Assembly (NCBI GenBank): GCA_934476075.1
Contig: CAKSNH010000005.1
Coordinates: forward strand, 66,627 to 130,626
DNA: 64,000 bases
Reading direction: 5' to 3'
Origin: an uncultured Clostridia bacterium
GTDB taxonomy: Bacteria > Bacillota > Clostridia > UBA1381
Positions within the stretch are counted from its first letter, which is position 1. Each line of letters begins with the position of its first letter. Positions 9,464-18,309 of the stretch are shown in pieces. A model generated the notes under the pieces. That model saw only the letters and a program-made list of their open reading frames with translations, did not search any database and was not told the origin of the DNA. A program made the position numbers and the translations under genes.

Positions 9464-9466
9464 TAG

Positions 9467-9495
9467 ATTGTATAACTTTATATCAAATTTGTCAA
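9467..9495 (-). promoter_or_regulatory. Promoter of the znuACB-zur-nspC operon
   Basis: On the minus strand TTGACA (9495-9490), a 17-nt spacer and TACAAT (9472-9467). Both hexamers match the sigma-A consensus almost fully. Confidence 0.8.
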
Positions 9496-9514
9496 GTTAA
9501 AAATAAATTTTTGT

Positions 9515-9540
9515 ATTATGCTTGAAAAATTAAGCATAAT
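9515..9540. promoter_or_regulatory. Perfect inverted repeat over the promoter of carboxy(nor)spermidine dehydrogenase
   Basis: ATTATGCTT - 8 nt - AAGCATAAT, both arms exact. It overlaps the -35 region of the plus-strand promoter, the position expected of an operator. Which regulator binds is unknown; it does not resemble the Zur box. Confidence 0.5.
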
Positions 9541-9550
9541 AACGTATAAT
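9522..9550 (+). promoter_or_regulatory. Promoter of carboxy(nor)spermidine dehydrogenase
   Basis: TTGAAA (9522-9527), 17-nt spacer, TATAAT (9545-9550), 43 nt before the start codon. Confidence 0.75.
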
Positions 9551-9592
9551 CAATTATAGTAATTATTTTTTTGAAAACAGGGGGTTTTATCT

Positions 9593-10792
9593 ATGGGTAA
9601 AGCGTTAATTATCGGAGCCGGCGGTGTTGCCGGTGTTGTTATACACAAATGCTGTCAAAACTCTGATGTATTTGAGGAGATTTGTATTGCGAGCAGAACA
9701 AAATCAAAATGTGACGCATTTAAGAAAAAACTTGACGGCGGAAAAACAAAAATCTCAACCGCACAGGTTGATGCGGATAATGTTGATGAATTGGTTGCTC
9801 TTATCAATGATTTTAAACCTGACATTGTAATCAATGTTGCACTTCCGTATCAGGATTTGACTATTATGGACGCTTGTCTTGCAACAAAAACGGATTATAT
9901 GGATACTGCAAACTATGAACCGCTTGACACAGCAAAATTTGAATACAAGTGGCAGTGGGCATATCAAGACAGATTTAAAGAGGCTGGAATTACAGCACTT
10001 TTGGGCTGCGGATTTGACCCTGGTGTAACGGGTGTATTCTCGGCATATGCACAAAAGCACCAATTTGATGAAATCAACGAAATTGATATTCTTGACGCAA
10101 ATGCAGGCGACCATGGCTATCCGTTTGCGACAAACTTTAATCCGGAAATCAATATCCGTGAAGTAAGTGCAAAGGGCAGTTATTGGGAAAACGGAAAATG
10201 GATTGAAACAGAGCCGATGGAAATTAAGAGAGTGTACAACTTCCCCGAAATCGGTGAAAAGGATATGTACCTGTTGCACCATGAGGAATTGGAGTCGCTT
10301 GGCAAGAATATTAAGGGCATCAAGCGTATTCGTTTCTTTATGACATTCGGACAGAGTTATCTTACACATTTGAAGTGTCTTGAAAACGTAGGTATGACAT
10401 CTATCGAGCCGATTGATTTTGAGGGCAAGAAGATTGTACCGTTGCAGTTCTTAAAAGCCGTACTTCCGGACCCGTCTACATTAGGTCCCCGTACAGTTGG
10501 TAAAACCAATATCGGCTGTATATTCAAGGGCAAAAAGGACGGCAAGGAAAAGACATATTACCTGTACAACGTATGTGACCATCAGGAATGTTATAAGGAA
10601 GTAGGCTCACAGGCTATTTCTTACACAACAGGTGTACCGGCAATGATTGGTGCGATGATGGTTATGACAGGCAAGTGGAAAAAGCCGGGCGTATACAATG
10701 TTGAAGAATTTGACCCGGACCCATTCATGGACGCATTGAACAAATTCGGTTTGCCGTGGCACGAAAGCTTTAACCCTGATTTGGTGGATTAA
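9593..10792 (+). CDS. Carboxy(nor)spermidine dehydrogenase (saccharopine dehydrogenase family)
   Basis: A 399-residue NADPH-dependent enzyme of the saccharopine dehydrogenase family. It joins aspartate semialdehyde with putrescine or diaminopropane to form carboxy(nor)spermidine. Seen in the sequence: Rossmann motif IIGAGGVAGVV at residues 5-15, ASRTKSKC binding the NADP phosphate, GCGFDPGVTGVF, and a C-terminal block ending NKFGLPWHE, all characteristic of the LYS1-like polyamine enzymes. GGGGG upstream is the ribosome site. It faces the znu-zur-nspC operon across a 183-nt divergent control region, and nspC supplies the following decarboxylation. Confidence 0.9.
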   Translation: MGKALIIGAGGVAGVVIHKCCQNSDVFEEICIASRTKSKCDAFKKKLDGGKTKISTAQVDADNVDELVALINDFKPDIVINVALPYQDLTIMDACLATKTDYMDTANYEPLDTAKFEYKWQWAYQDRFKEAGITALLGCGFDPGVTGVFSAYAQKHQFDEINEIDILDANAGDHGYPFATNFNPEINIREVSAKGSYWENGKWIETEPMEIKRVYNFPEIGEKDMYLLHHEELESLGKNIKGIKRIRFFMTFGQSYLTHLKCLENVGMTSIEPIDFEGKKIVPLQFLKAVLPDPSTLGPRTVGKTNIGCIFKGKKDGKEKTYYLYNVCDHQECYKEVGSQAISYTTGVPAMIGAMMVMTGKWKKPGVYNVEEFDPDPFMDALNKFGLPWHESFNPDLVD

Positions 10793-10844
10793 TCTTTAAT
10801 GTATGACAATATAAAAGTAAATTGAAAATTGCGGAGATAATGGA

Positions 10845-11273
10845 ATGAAAAAGTATAGTTTGTTAGTTATTTGCATGGTTCTCGTAATTTTGTTGGTCAG
10901 TTGCAGCAATAAAGCAATATCGAATGTAAAGATTGATTTTGGAAATTCATCAATATATACAGAAAAAGATATGAATGATGCAATAGAGGTAATTGAAAAA
11001 GAATTTAATTCGTGGGAAGGGTGCGAATTATATAGCCTTTCATATTCATCAGATGATGTTTGTACAGATGCGGACAATATTGCATGGATGAATGATTTGA
11101 AAAAAGCTAATGATAACAGTCAGGTTTTTACGCAATGTATTATGTTTGACAGTAGGTTTCGCTCTCCGAAAAAAGGCGGCGGAGCATGGAATCCGAATGA
11201 AGAATATACTTGGTCATGGTGGCTGGCTCGCAGTGAAGGCGGAGAATGGAAGCTGATGACATGGGGATATTGA
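10845..11273 (+). CDS. Small hypothetical lipoprotein
   Basis: A 142-residue protein with a clear lipoprotein signal (LLVSC, Cys20). The mature part has acidic residues and a C-terminal Trp/Gly-rich end (EEYTWSWWLARSEGGEWKL). It resembles small lipoproteins found scattered in Clostridia, with no known function. It starts 52 nt after the dehydrogenase gene, with a GGAGATAATGGA ribosome region, and may be co-transcribed with it; a terminator follows. Confidence 0.65.
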   Translation: MKKYSLLVICMVLVILLVSCSNKAISNVKIDFGNSSIYTEKDMNDAIEVIEKEFNSWEGCELYSLSYSSDDVCTDADNIAWMNDLKKANDNSQVFTQCIMFDSRFRSPKKGGGAWNPNEEYTWSWWLARSEGGEWKLMTWGY

Positions 11274-11302
11274 TATGTAAAAATCGATTTGTCAGATATA
11301 TG

Positions 11303-11340
11303 AAAAATAGTCACAGAGTTTGATACTGTGACTATTTTTT
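11303..11340 (+). terminator. Rho-independent terminator
   Basis: AAAATAGTCACAG / CTGTGACTATTTT stem with a 9-nt loop, running into T6. It lies between convergent genes and may serve both. Confidence 0.85.
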
Positions 11341-11348
11341 TGTGCTAA

Positions 11349-12578
11349 TTACTTTAAATCTCTTATACTGATATATTTTGGCACACCGTTTTCGTAGTTT
11401 GGATATATCTCGCCTTGAACAAGCGGAGTGACATATTCCATAAACAAATCGGTAACCCCCGTACCGTCCGCATTGATAAATTCTCTCGGCACGCAATTTT
11501 CGGTGTTGGCGATTTTTTCGATGTCGGCGGCGGTTAATTCTACCGCATACGGTACGCTTGACAATCTTCTGACCGATACCATTTTTCCGCTTTGACCGCC
11601 GAGAGCGAGTTCCACCGCTTTCTGACCGATAGCGAATGCCTCGTCAATATCTGTTTTAGAAAGTAAATGTGCCGCACTTCGCTGCAATGTATTTATCTCA
11701 ACCGAACGTACCTTGCAGCCGAGCTCCTGTTTGATTATGTTTTCCAATACCTTGCCGCTGCCCGACAATGCTTTGTGTCCGAAACAATCAACGGTATCAT
11801 CTCCGAACACGTCACATACAAGATTGCCGTTCTCGTCCTTTATACCCTCTGAAATTGCGACAATTACGTTTTTGACAGACTTTAATTGCTCCTTGACATC
11901 GGATATAAACTTGTCTTTTGAAAACGGTATTTCGGGGAAATATATTAAATGCGGTGCAAAGCCGTTGTTTGCTCTCTTTGCCAATGCGGACGCACCGACA
12001 AGCCAACCTGCGTTTCTGCCCATAATCTCAATTATCGTTACAGACTTCACATCATATACAGATGCGTCATGTGCCGTTTCCATAACAGATGTCGCAACGA
12101 ATTTTGCCGCAGAACCGTAACCGGGAGTATGGTCGATTTCGGGCAAATCATTGTCGATTGTTTTGGGTACGCCGACAAAACAAATGTCGCTGTTTCGCTC
12201 TTTGCCGACGTGGGATAATTTCATTATGGTATCCATCGAATCATTGCCGCCGATATACAAAAAATATGCTATATCATTTTTTTGGCACAATTCAAAAATT
12301 TTATCGTAACATTCGTCGCTGTAATCGTTCGGCAGCTTGTATCTGCACGAGCCTAAAAATGCCGCCGGTGTGAGTTTTAAACGTTCTATATTCTTCTTTT
12401 GCGAAAAATAGCCGGTCAAATCTGTAATATCGCCCCTCAGCATACCGGCTATTCCGTGCTCCATGCCGTATACCTTGTCTATTTCGCTTGACTTTAAAGC
12501 CTCATATATTGCCCCTGCCAAACTGGAATTTATGGCTGCGGTAGGTCCGCCCGATTGTCCGATAATTAAGTTTTTCAT
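11349..12578 (-). CDS. Phosphofructokinase, probably pyrophosphate-dependent
   Basis: A 409-residue PFK-A family enzyme that phosphorylates fructose 6-phosphate in glycolysis. GQSGGPT at residues 7-13 and PKTIDND at 138-144 are visible; Lys139 instead of Gly is the mark of pyrophosphate-using enzymes. In the phosphoryl-donor loop it reads GGNDS (110-114), where ATP enzymes have GGDGS and most PPi enzymes GGDDS or GGDDT: the Asp in fourth position is PPi-like, but the preceding Asp is Asn. AGGAGCAGAGT precedes the ATG. PPi use is inferred from these residues. Confidence 0.85.
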   Translation of the reverse strand: MKNLIIGQSGGPTAAINSSLAGAIYEALKSSEIDKVYGMEHGIAGMLRGDITDLTGYFSQKKNIERLKLTPAAFLGSCRYKLPNDYSDECYDKIFELCQKNDIAYFLYIGGNDSMDTIMKLSHVGKERNSDICFVGVPKTIDNDLPEIDHTPGYGSAAKFVATSVMETAHDASVYDVKSVTIIEIMGRNAGWLVGASALAKRANNGFAPHLIYFPEIPFSKDKFISDVKEQLKSVKNVIVAISEGIKDENGNLVCDVFGDDTVDCFGHKALSGSGKVLENIIKQELGCKVRSVEINTLQRSAAHLLSKTDIDEAFAIGQKAVELALGGQSGKMVSVRRLSSVPYAVELTAADIEKIANTENCVPREFINADGTGVTDLFMEYVTPLVQGEIYPNYENGVPKYISIRDLK

Positions 12579-12630
12579 ACTCTGCTCCTAACACTTTTTT
12601 AAAAAAATATTTTCTCGAATTTTTATTAAC

Positions 12631-12762
12631 TCGATAACAGTTTTTTTAACCGAAACATCAATAAAAACCTTATCTGCTTAATATTAATATTTTTATTAAT
12701 TTATTCACGGTTATCGAAGTTTTGACGTTAATTATTGTACCACAAACGGACGCATATTACAA
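12631..12762 (-). promoter_or_regulatory. PFK promoter and inverted repeat in the leader
   Basis: On the minus strand TTGTAA (12762-12757), 17-nt spacer, TACAAT (12739-12734). The roughly 150-nt leader contains an 8-bp inverted repeat, TCGATAAC (12631-12638) with GTTATCGA (12710-12717), which could fold the leader into a long hairpin. Confidence 0.6.
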
Positions 12763-12763
12763 C

Positions 12764-12812
12764 AAAAAAGCTATAATTACCCAATATATCATTTGGCAAT
12801 TACAGCTTTTTT
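12764..12812 (-). terminator. Hairpin terminator after the 12825-13283 gene
   Basis: AAAAAGCTATAATTACCC pairs with TGGCAATTACAGCTTTTT (few mismatches); T-run on either strand. It separates the cluster upstream from the PFK promoter. Confidence 0.75.
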
Positions 12813-12824
12813 AAGCATTGATAT

Positions 12825-13283
12825 TTATTTATCTAACTTTGCACCGAGTTCGGTTTGCATATAGTCTATCACTTTGTACTGCAAAAGCTTGTCCTTCCAC
12901 ACCGTTTGTACAAGGAGTGCGGGCAGTATGACAATGCTTATGATATGCCCGATAAAATCGGTCGGGATAGGTTCGTGCAGTTTTGCCACCAAGCGGATAA
13001 AATCGTTCATAAACCATGCACAGGCGAGTATTTTTGTGGTGAACGAGAATTTGAAACTGCCCGATATTATGGTTTTTCCGCTTTTTCGGTACATATACGC
13101 ATGGAACGGACGCATTAATATAAGAAATCGTGCCGACAATGCCACCTTAAACAATACAAGCATATTATTTTTGCAATAGCCGACCATAGTGGTGTATTTT
13201 GTTACATGGTCGAATAAATCCATTTTTTCGCCGACCTGCTTTTTTATACTTTCAATGTCCATGTCGGTGACGAAAGTATACAT
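12825..13283 (-). CDS. Hypothetical protein, possibly membrane-associated
   Basis: 152 residues from the ATG at 13283; unrecognised. Two moderately hydrophobic stretches (MLVLFKVALSARFLILM at about 41-57 and FIGHIISIVILPALLVQTV at about 110-128) suggest membrane association. There is no clear ribosome site before this ATG. The same frame is open back to the stop of the upstream DUF1015 gene, and GGAAGTGAT lies near the upstream end of this open stretch, so the true start may be a non-ATG codon around 13350. Last gene of the mutS2 cluster. Confidence 0.5.
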   Translation of the reverse strand: MYTFVTDMDIESIKKQVGEKMDLFDHVTKYTTMVGYCKNNMLVLFKVALSARFLILMRPFHAYMYRKSGKTIISGSFKFSFTTKILACAWFMNDFIRLVAKLHEPIPTDFIGHIISIVILPALLVQTVWKDKLLQYKVIDYMQTELGAKLDK

Positions 13284-13379
13284 TACAGGTTTTACGGAAA
13301 AATGCGTATGTTTTAATACTGCGTGCAGCTTGGCTTTGATATGTCTTAGTATTCTGTTAATGCTATCACTTCCGAATTG

Positions 13380-14624
13380 TTATTTGGTTATCTTTTTACA
13401 TTCACAGTAAAATCTTTTTTCTTTTGCCTCGCCCATTGAGAATGTTTTTCTCGGCAATGCTCCGTCTTTTGCAACAGATACGAACAAATCCGACTTTTCC
13501 ATGCACGGCAGAATAAATCCGATATTTCCGTTTTCTTTTGACAGAGATTTTACAACATCTTCGCCGTGGATATAGTCTATTTTTAAGTTATTCTTTGCCG
13601 AATAATCGTCAAGGAATTTTTGCAGTGTGCCGACCGCAAGCTGTGACGGTGCGTTTGCAACGTACAAATCACCCTCAATATCGCCGTACATATATTTAAT
13701 GTGCTGACCGCCGTTATCGGATTTTGACGCTCCGTCATAATATTTCAGAAATTCATCAATTACATTCTGTGCGTCACAGCCGAACATAACTCGGTGGATA
13801 GGCTCAAATTCCAAAGATGAGTCATGGATATTTACAAGTTCGGCAAGTGCAAAACGTGCAGGGTGGTTTTCCTTTTCGCTGTCGGATAAATTCTTTTTGA
13901 TATTTTCCCAACAGGTTTTTGCGGTAGCCAATGAATGGTTGCCGTCACCCACGGCAAATACGGGCATATTTTTTATAGTTTTTGCTTTTTGCTCCAAAAC
14001 GTCAAGTGCACCGTATACGTCAGATACGGCACTGTCGCTCAGTTTGTAGCCGGTCAAATGTCCGCTCTCTTTCATAAGGTCAAAATCATACACCTTTTCA
14101 AAACTGCCTGTTTGATTTGTCAAAGGCTCGATAACGGTTTTGTCGCTGTCATCAATCAAAATCATGATGTGCGGCATTTCCAATTCCGCATTTTGACGGA
14201 TTTTCACTCTCGGAGGTATTCTTTCCAATACAGTGCCCTCGGTAGCACGCACATATGATACAGAACCTTTGTTGAAGTCATAATCTTCAAGGTCAACCGC
14301 ACCGACCAAACCTTTTCTTATTCTTCCGTCGCCCAAATCACGCTCCACATATATAAACGAGTTCGGATATTCTTTAAAAATACCGTCATTTATATATTTC
14401 TCCATTGTTGAATTTATATTCTTAATTCTTTCGTCGGCATCGCCGTTTTCAAGATATATTTCCGGAAAAGTGATGTTAAGTGCGGACGGCGCGTCAGCGA
14501 CAATATTTTTTACATCGTTCCAATAGTCCGGCTCCGATGTGTACTGGTCGCACGCAACCACGCTCCATTTGCTCAAATCAATGTTTTGCGGAATAAGTAT
14601 ATCCGCCGTTTTAAATGTTTTCAT
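13380..14624 (-). CDS. DUF1015 family protein
   Basis: A 414-residue member of the DUF1015 family. Family blocks present: PQNIDLSKWSVVACDQYTSEP near the start, VGAVDLEDYDFNKGSVS, and AVGDGNHSLATAK in the middle, which looks like an active-site loop. The family is widespread in anaerobes and often near amino-acid or aminotransferase genes, but its biochemical role is not settled. The ATG at 14624 follows GAAAGGA; an upstream in-frame start at 14666 overlaps the ybaK end without a ribosome site. Confidence 0.85.
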   Translation of the reverse strand: MKTFKTADILIPQNIDLSKWSVVACDQYTSEPDYWNDVKNIVADAPSALNITFPEIYLENGDADERIKNINSTMEKYINDGIFKEYPNSFIYVERDLGDGRIRKGLVGAVDLEDYDFNKGSVSYVRATEGTVLERIPPRVKIRQNAELEMPHIMILIDDSDKTVIEPLTNQTGSFEKVYDFDLMKESGHLTGYKLSDSAVSDVYGALDVLEQKAKTIKNMPVFAVGDGNHSLATAKTCWENIKKNLSDSEKENHPARFALAELVNIHDSSLEFEPIHRVMFGCDAQNVIDEFLKYYDGASKSDNGGQHIKYMYGDIEGDLYVANAPSQLAVGTLQKFLDDYSAKNNLKIDYIHGEDVVKSLSKENGNIGFILPCMEKSDLFVSVAKDGALPRKTFSMGEAKEKRFYCECKKITK

Positions 14625-14640
14625 ATGTTTTTTCCTTTCA

Positions 14641-15135
14641 TCAATCACGAGTAATATCAGCCACAACAGCGTCGGTGGTTTTAATCAAATCATTTCTGTC
14701 AAGCACGAGTGTAATTCCGCATATTCCGCCGCTGACGGCTATTTTATCGTGGTTTTCGCATGATGCGTCTATAAAGGTAGGATATTTCTTTTTCATGCCG
14801 ATAGGGGACACACCGCCTCGGATATATCCCGTCAATCCCAAAAGTTCTTTAACGTGTATCATTTCAACCTTTTTATCCTTGCAGCATACGGCTAATTTTT
14901 TCAAATCCACTTCACGGTTTACGGGCACGCAGCATACCATGATACCGTTTTTCTCGCCCCTTGCGACAAGCGTTTTGAATGACATTTCCATAGGCAGCCC
15001 CGTTTTTTCGGCGATAATCATGCCGAAGTTTTCCTCGACAGTGCCGTCTGTTTCATATTCGATTGTTTCAAAATTTATCTTATGGCTTGCAAGCATACGC
15101 ATTGCATTTGTTGTAACTGTCTTTTTCTTTGCCAT
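14641..15135 (-). CDS. ybaK: Aminoacyl-tRNA deacylase, YbaK/EbsC type
   Basis: A 164-residue protein of the YbaK/prolyl-tRNA editing family, which hydrolyses mischarged Cys-tRNA(Pro) or similar. The family motif K-T-L (MSFKTLVAR), GYIRGGVSPIGMKKKYPTF and the terminal GITLVLDRNDLIKTTDA block are clear. GAGGG precedes the ATG. It sits 13 nt after mutS2 and 16 nt before the DUF1015 gene, so all three are probably one transcript. Confidence 0.9.
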   Translation of the reverse strand: MAKKKTVTTNAMRMLASHKINFETIEYETDGTVEENFGMIIAEKTGLPMEMSFKTLVARGEKNGIMVCCVPVNREVDLKKLAVCCKDKKVEMIHVKELLGLTGYIRGGVSPIGMKKKYPTFIDASCENHDKIAVSGGICGITLVLDRNDLIKTTDAVVADITRD

Positions 15136-15148
15136 TTTAATCCCTCAT

Positions 15149-17533
15149 TTATTTTAACTCTACTACGGTTACACCGTTTTCGCCTTCGCCGTAACGTCCG
15201 TTTCTGTACGATTTAACGTTCCTCTGCTTTTTAAGCATATTTTGTATACCTGTTCTCAGCACTCCCGTACCTTTGCCGTGAATAATTGTGACAGGCGATA
15301 CCCCTGCCAGATAGCAGTCGTCAAGGAACTTTTCAACGCTGACCATAGCTTCCTCCAAGCTTTGACCACGCACGTCAACTTCGGTTGACACATTCTTTGT
15401 CTTTGAGCCGATACCCGAATTTCGTGTTTTGATATATTTTTTCGCAACGTCCGCACCTTTTTTCTCCTCTGCCAATTTCAGATTTGAGATATGCACGTCC
15501 ATCTTGATAATACCTGCCTGAACTTTTACCATGCCGTCCTTGTCGGGCAGCTTGATAACGCTCGCCTCTTGATTCATATTGATAATAATAACAGGCATAC
15601 CGAGTTTCAAATTCTTGATAGGCTCGACAAAGGTTTTTCTCGGCTTGCTTGCTGCTGCCATACTGCTGTCGATTTTTTCTTCTTTCTTTTTAAGCTTTTC
15701 TCTCGCTTTCTGCGTTACCTCATTGATATTCGCACTGTGCTGCTGACGTACTTTTTCAAGTTCTCGGATAATCTTGTTCGACTCGTCTTTGGCGTCCATG
15801 ATGATTATTTTCGCCTCACGTCTTGCGTCCTCCAATATACGGCTCTTGTTCTCCTTGATTGCAAGACGTTCTTTGTCTATCTGAGCTTTTAGGTCGGTCA
15901 GTTCACGGCGCATTCTTTCCGCCGCCTCTTTTTCCTTTTGGGCGGTTGCTCGGTTCATTTCAAGCTCCGTCACAACGTCCTCAAACTTGATATTTTCGTC
16001 CGACAATACCTCGTTTGCACGGTCAATGATGTATTCGCTCAGCCCCAGTCTTCTCGAAATCGCAAAAGCGTTGGATTTGCCCGGTACACCGATAAGCAGT
16101 TTGTATGTCGGCTGCAATGACTCTACATTAAATTCGCATGACGCATTTTCGATACCGTCGGTTGTAAGTGCGAATACTTTAAGTTCGCTGTAATGGGTGG
16201 TAGCCGCCACTTTTACTTTTAAACTGCGTAGATATTCAATAACCGATATTGCAAGTGCCGCACCCTCGGTCGGGTCTGTTCCGGCACCCAATTCGTCAAA
16301 CAGTGCAAGACAATCGCTGTCCGCCTTATTTACTATGTCAACAATTCTGACCATGTGTGACGAGAATGTACTAAGACTTTGCTCAATGCTCTGTTCATCA
16401 CCGATGTCGGCATAGACGTGCTTGAAAAGTGCCGCCCGACTGTTGTCACGCACCGGCAGATGCAGTCCGCACCCTGCCATGATTGAGAACAAGCCGAGGG
16501 TTTTGAGTGTAACGGTTTTACCGCCCGTATTCGGACCTGTGATAACCAATGTATCAAATTCGCCGCCGAGCATAATATCGTTCGCCACAACAACATCTTT
16601 ATTGATAAGCGGGTGACGTGCTCTGTTAAATACTATAACGCCGTCTTTGTTCAAAATCGGCTCTGTACCGTTCATATCAAGAGATAACTTACCCTTGCAG
16701 AACATGAAATCAAGTTCGCATATTGCGTGGAAATCGGCGGTCAGGGCGGATACTTCCTCGGCTACCTGTGCTGTAAGTTCCTGTAAAATTCGTTCTATTT
16801 CCTGCTGTTCCTTGTTTATCAGGTCACGAATTTCATTGTTTGCATTAACTACGCTCATCGGTTCGATAAACAAAGTCGCACCGCTTGCGGAACTGTCATG
16901 CACAATACCTTTGACCTCGCCCCGATATTCCGCACGGACGGGGATAACGTATCTGTCCGAACGCATGGTGACGATAGGGTCTTGAAGAAATTTTTTGTAG
17001 TGCGATGAACGAATCATTTCGTTTAGCATATCTTTGATTTTGCTGTTTAAGTTACGCATTTTTCGGCGGATTGACGCTAAGTCACTGCTTGCTCCGTCGG
17101 CGATAACTTCGTCCTCGGATATACACGAGCTGATTTTGTCTTCAAGTGATTTGAGAGTAATCAAGCCTTCACCGATACCCTTTAATATGCCTTTTCCGTC
17201 CGCACATTCGCCGATATACGCTTTCATTCTGCGTGCAACATACATAACTCTGCTTATCGACAATAATTCTTTTATCGACAATGCACCGCCCATATCTGCA
17301 CGCTTTAATGCACCCAAAATATTGCTTACCGATAAACTGACGGGCGGTGAGCCGAGTTTCAGCATTGCCGATACCGTTTCGGTGGTTTCGGCTTGCATGG
17401 CTTGTGCCTTTTGCAGGTCAAATTCGGGGGTGAGATTTAAAATTCGGTCCTTGACCAATTCACTCTCGGTGTAGCCGGCGAGTTTGTCCAATATTTTGTT
17501 AAATTCCAATACTTTATATGAATTATCTTTCAT
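15149..17533 (-). CDS. mutS2: Endonuclease MutS2
   Basis: A 794-residue MutS2. The MutS core contains Walker A GPNTGGKT at about residue 336, Walker B LALFDELGAGTDPTEG, then a long charged coiled coil (about 500-620), and a C-terminal Smr nuclease domain starting with VDVRGQ near residue 717 and containing the motif IIHGKGTG. In Gram-positive bacteria it acts on collided ribosomes and recombination intermediates rather than mismatches. The start is taken at 17533: the ATG four codons earlier contains the GGAGG of this ribosome site. Confidence 0.93.
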   Translation of the reverse strand: MKDNSYKVLEFNKILDKLAGYTESELVKDRILNLTPEFDLQKAQAMQAETTETVSAMLKLGSPPVSLSVSNILGALKRADMGGALSIKELLSISRVMYVARRMKAYIGECADGKGILKGIGEGLITLKSLEDKISSCISEDEVIADGASSDLASIRRKMRNLNSKIKDMLNEMIRSSHYKKFLQDPIVTMRSDRYVIPVRAEYRGEVKGIVHDSSASGATLFIEPMSVVNANNEIRDLINKEQQEIERILQELTAQVAEEVSALTADFHAICELDFMFCKGKLSLDMNGTEPILNKDGVIVFNRARHPLINKDVVVANDIMLGGEFDTLVITGPNTGGKTVTLKTLGLFSIMAGCGLHLPVRDNSRAALFKHVYADIGDEQSIEQSLSTFSSHMVRIVDIVNKADSDCLALFDELGAGTDPTEGAALAISVIEYLRSLKVKVAATTHYSELKVFALTTDGIENASCEFNVESLQPTYKLLIGVPGKSNAFAISRRLGLSEYIIDRANEVLSDENIKFEDVVTELEMNRATAQKEKEAAERMRRELTDLKAQIDKERLAIKENKSRILEDARREAKIIIMDAKDESNKIIRELEKVRQQHSANINEVTQKAREKLKKKEEKIDSSMAAASKPRKTFVEPIKNLKLGMPVIIINMNQEASVIKLPDKDGMVKVQAGIIKMDVHISNLKLAEEKKGADVAKKYIKTRNSGIGSKTKNVSTEVDVRGQSLEEAMVSVEKFLDDCYLAGVSPVTIIHGKGTGVLRTGIQNMLKKQRNVKSYRNGRYGEGENGVTVVELK

Positions 17534-17560
17534 TGTTTCCTCCATGCGGATAATGACGGA

Positions 17561-18241
17561 TTATTCCTCAATCTTAAACACTTCAAGATTGCTGTATTCG
17601 CCTATAAGCGGTGCCATTTGTCTGAAACCGATTTTACCGCCGCCAAGCACGTTTCCGTATGTTACACCGTCATCAATCCAATTAAATATTTCCAAATCGT
17701 TTATGTAAAAAATTATATTTCCGTTGTTCTTAACCACTTTTATTTTGTACGGACCTTTTGCGTCGTCTGCGTTCGGGATAGGGTCAGCACCCTGTACAAC
17801 CAGGTGGAAACCTTTGCTCTTTCTCAGATTGCAGGTGTGGAACGAACGCTCGTCCTCCCACATACGTCTGAAATATGATACATGATATGCGTTAATATCT
17901 CCGCTGTGGTAAAGATTATACTGTCCGTCACGGGGAGCGAGGCTCTTGTCGAATAAATCCTCGCCGTTCACACCCTTTGCCGAGAAGAACATAATTGCAA
18001 GACCCGGTTCCTGTATCGGTGTAAATTCCCATGTGATAGCGATATTTTCGGGAAAATCGACCGGACACCAATATACAAAGTTGGATTTTTGACCCAAGCT
18101 TTCGTCCAGTGCATTTCTCATACGCATTTTTCCGTTTTCAAAGTATACCTTTGCCTGACCCTCCATGACAAAGCCTTCGACATCTTGTTCGCATGATAAT
18201 TTATTGTAATATATTCTTTCGCCCAATTTATATTCTGACAT
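17561..18241 (-). CDS. DUF1961 family protein (YesU-like)
   Basis: A 226-residue beta-sandwich protein of the DUF1961 family. Typical family features: WCPVDFPENIAITWEFTPIQEPGLAIMFF split over two strands, RDGQYNLYHSGDINAYHVSYFRR, and KIGFRQMAPL near the end. The Bacillus subtilis member YesU lies in the rhamnogalacturonan-degradation locus, and this window holds two rhamnogalacturonan lyases, so a role with plant polysaccharide fragments is plausible but inferred. No signal peptide, so it is cytoplasmic. AAGGAGG precedes the ATG. First gene of the mutS2 cluster. Confidence 0.8.
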   Translation of the reverse strand: MSEYKLGERIYYNKLSCEQDVEGFVMEGQAKVYFENGKMRMRNALDESLGQKSNFVYWCPVDFPENIAITWEFTPIQEPGLAIMFFSAKGVNGEDLFDKSLAPRDGQYNLYHSGDINAYHVSYFRRMWEDERSFHTCNLRKSKGFHLVVQGADPIPNADDAKGPYKIKVVKNNGNIIFYINDLEIFNWIDDGVTYGNVLGGGKIGFRQMAPLIGEYSNLEVFKIEE

Positions 18242-18309
18242 AAATTTTTCCTCCTTAATATAAAGTTATTTTAATTTATTATACCATTTTATATTGTTAA
18301 ACACAATGT

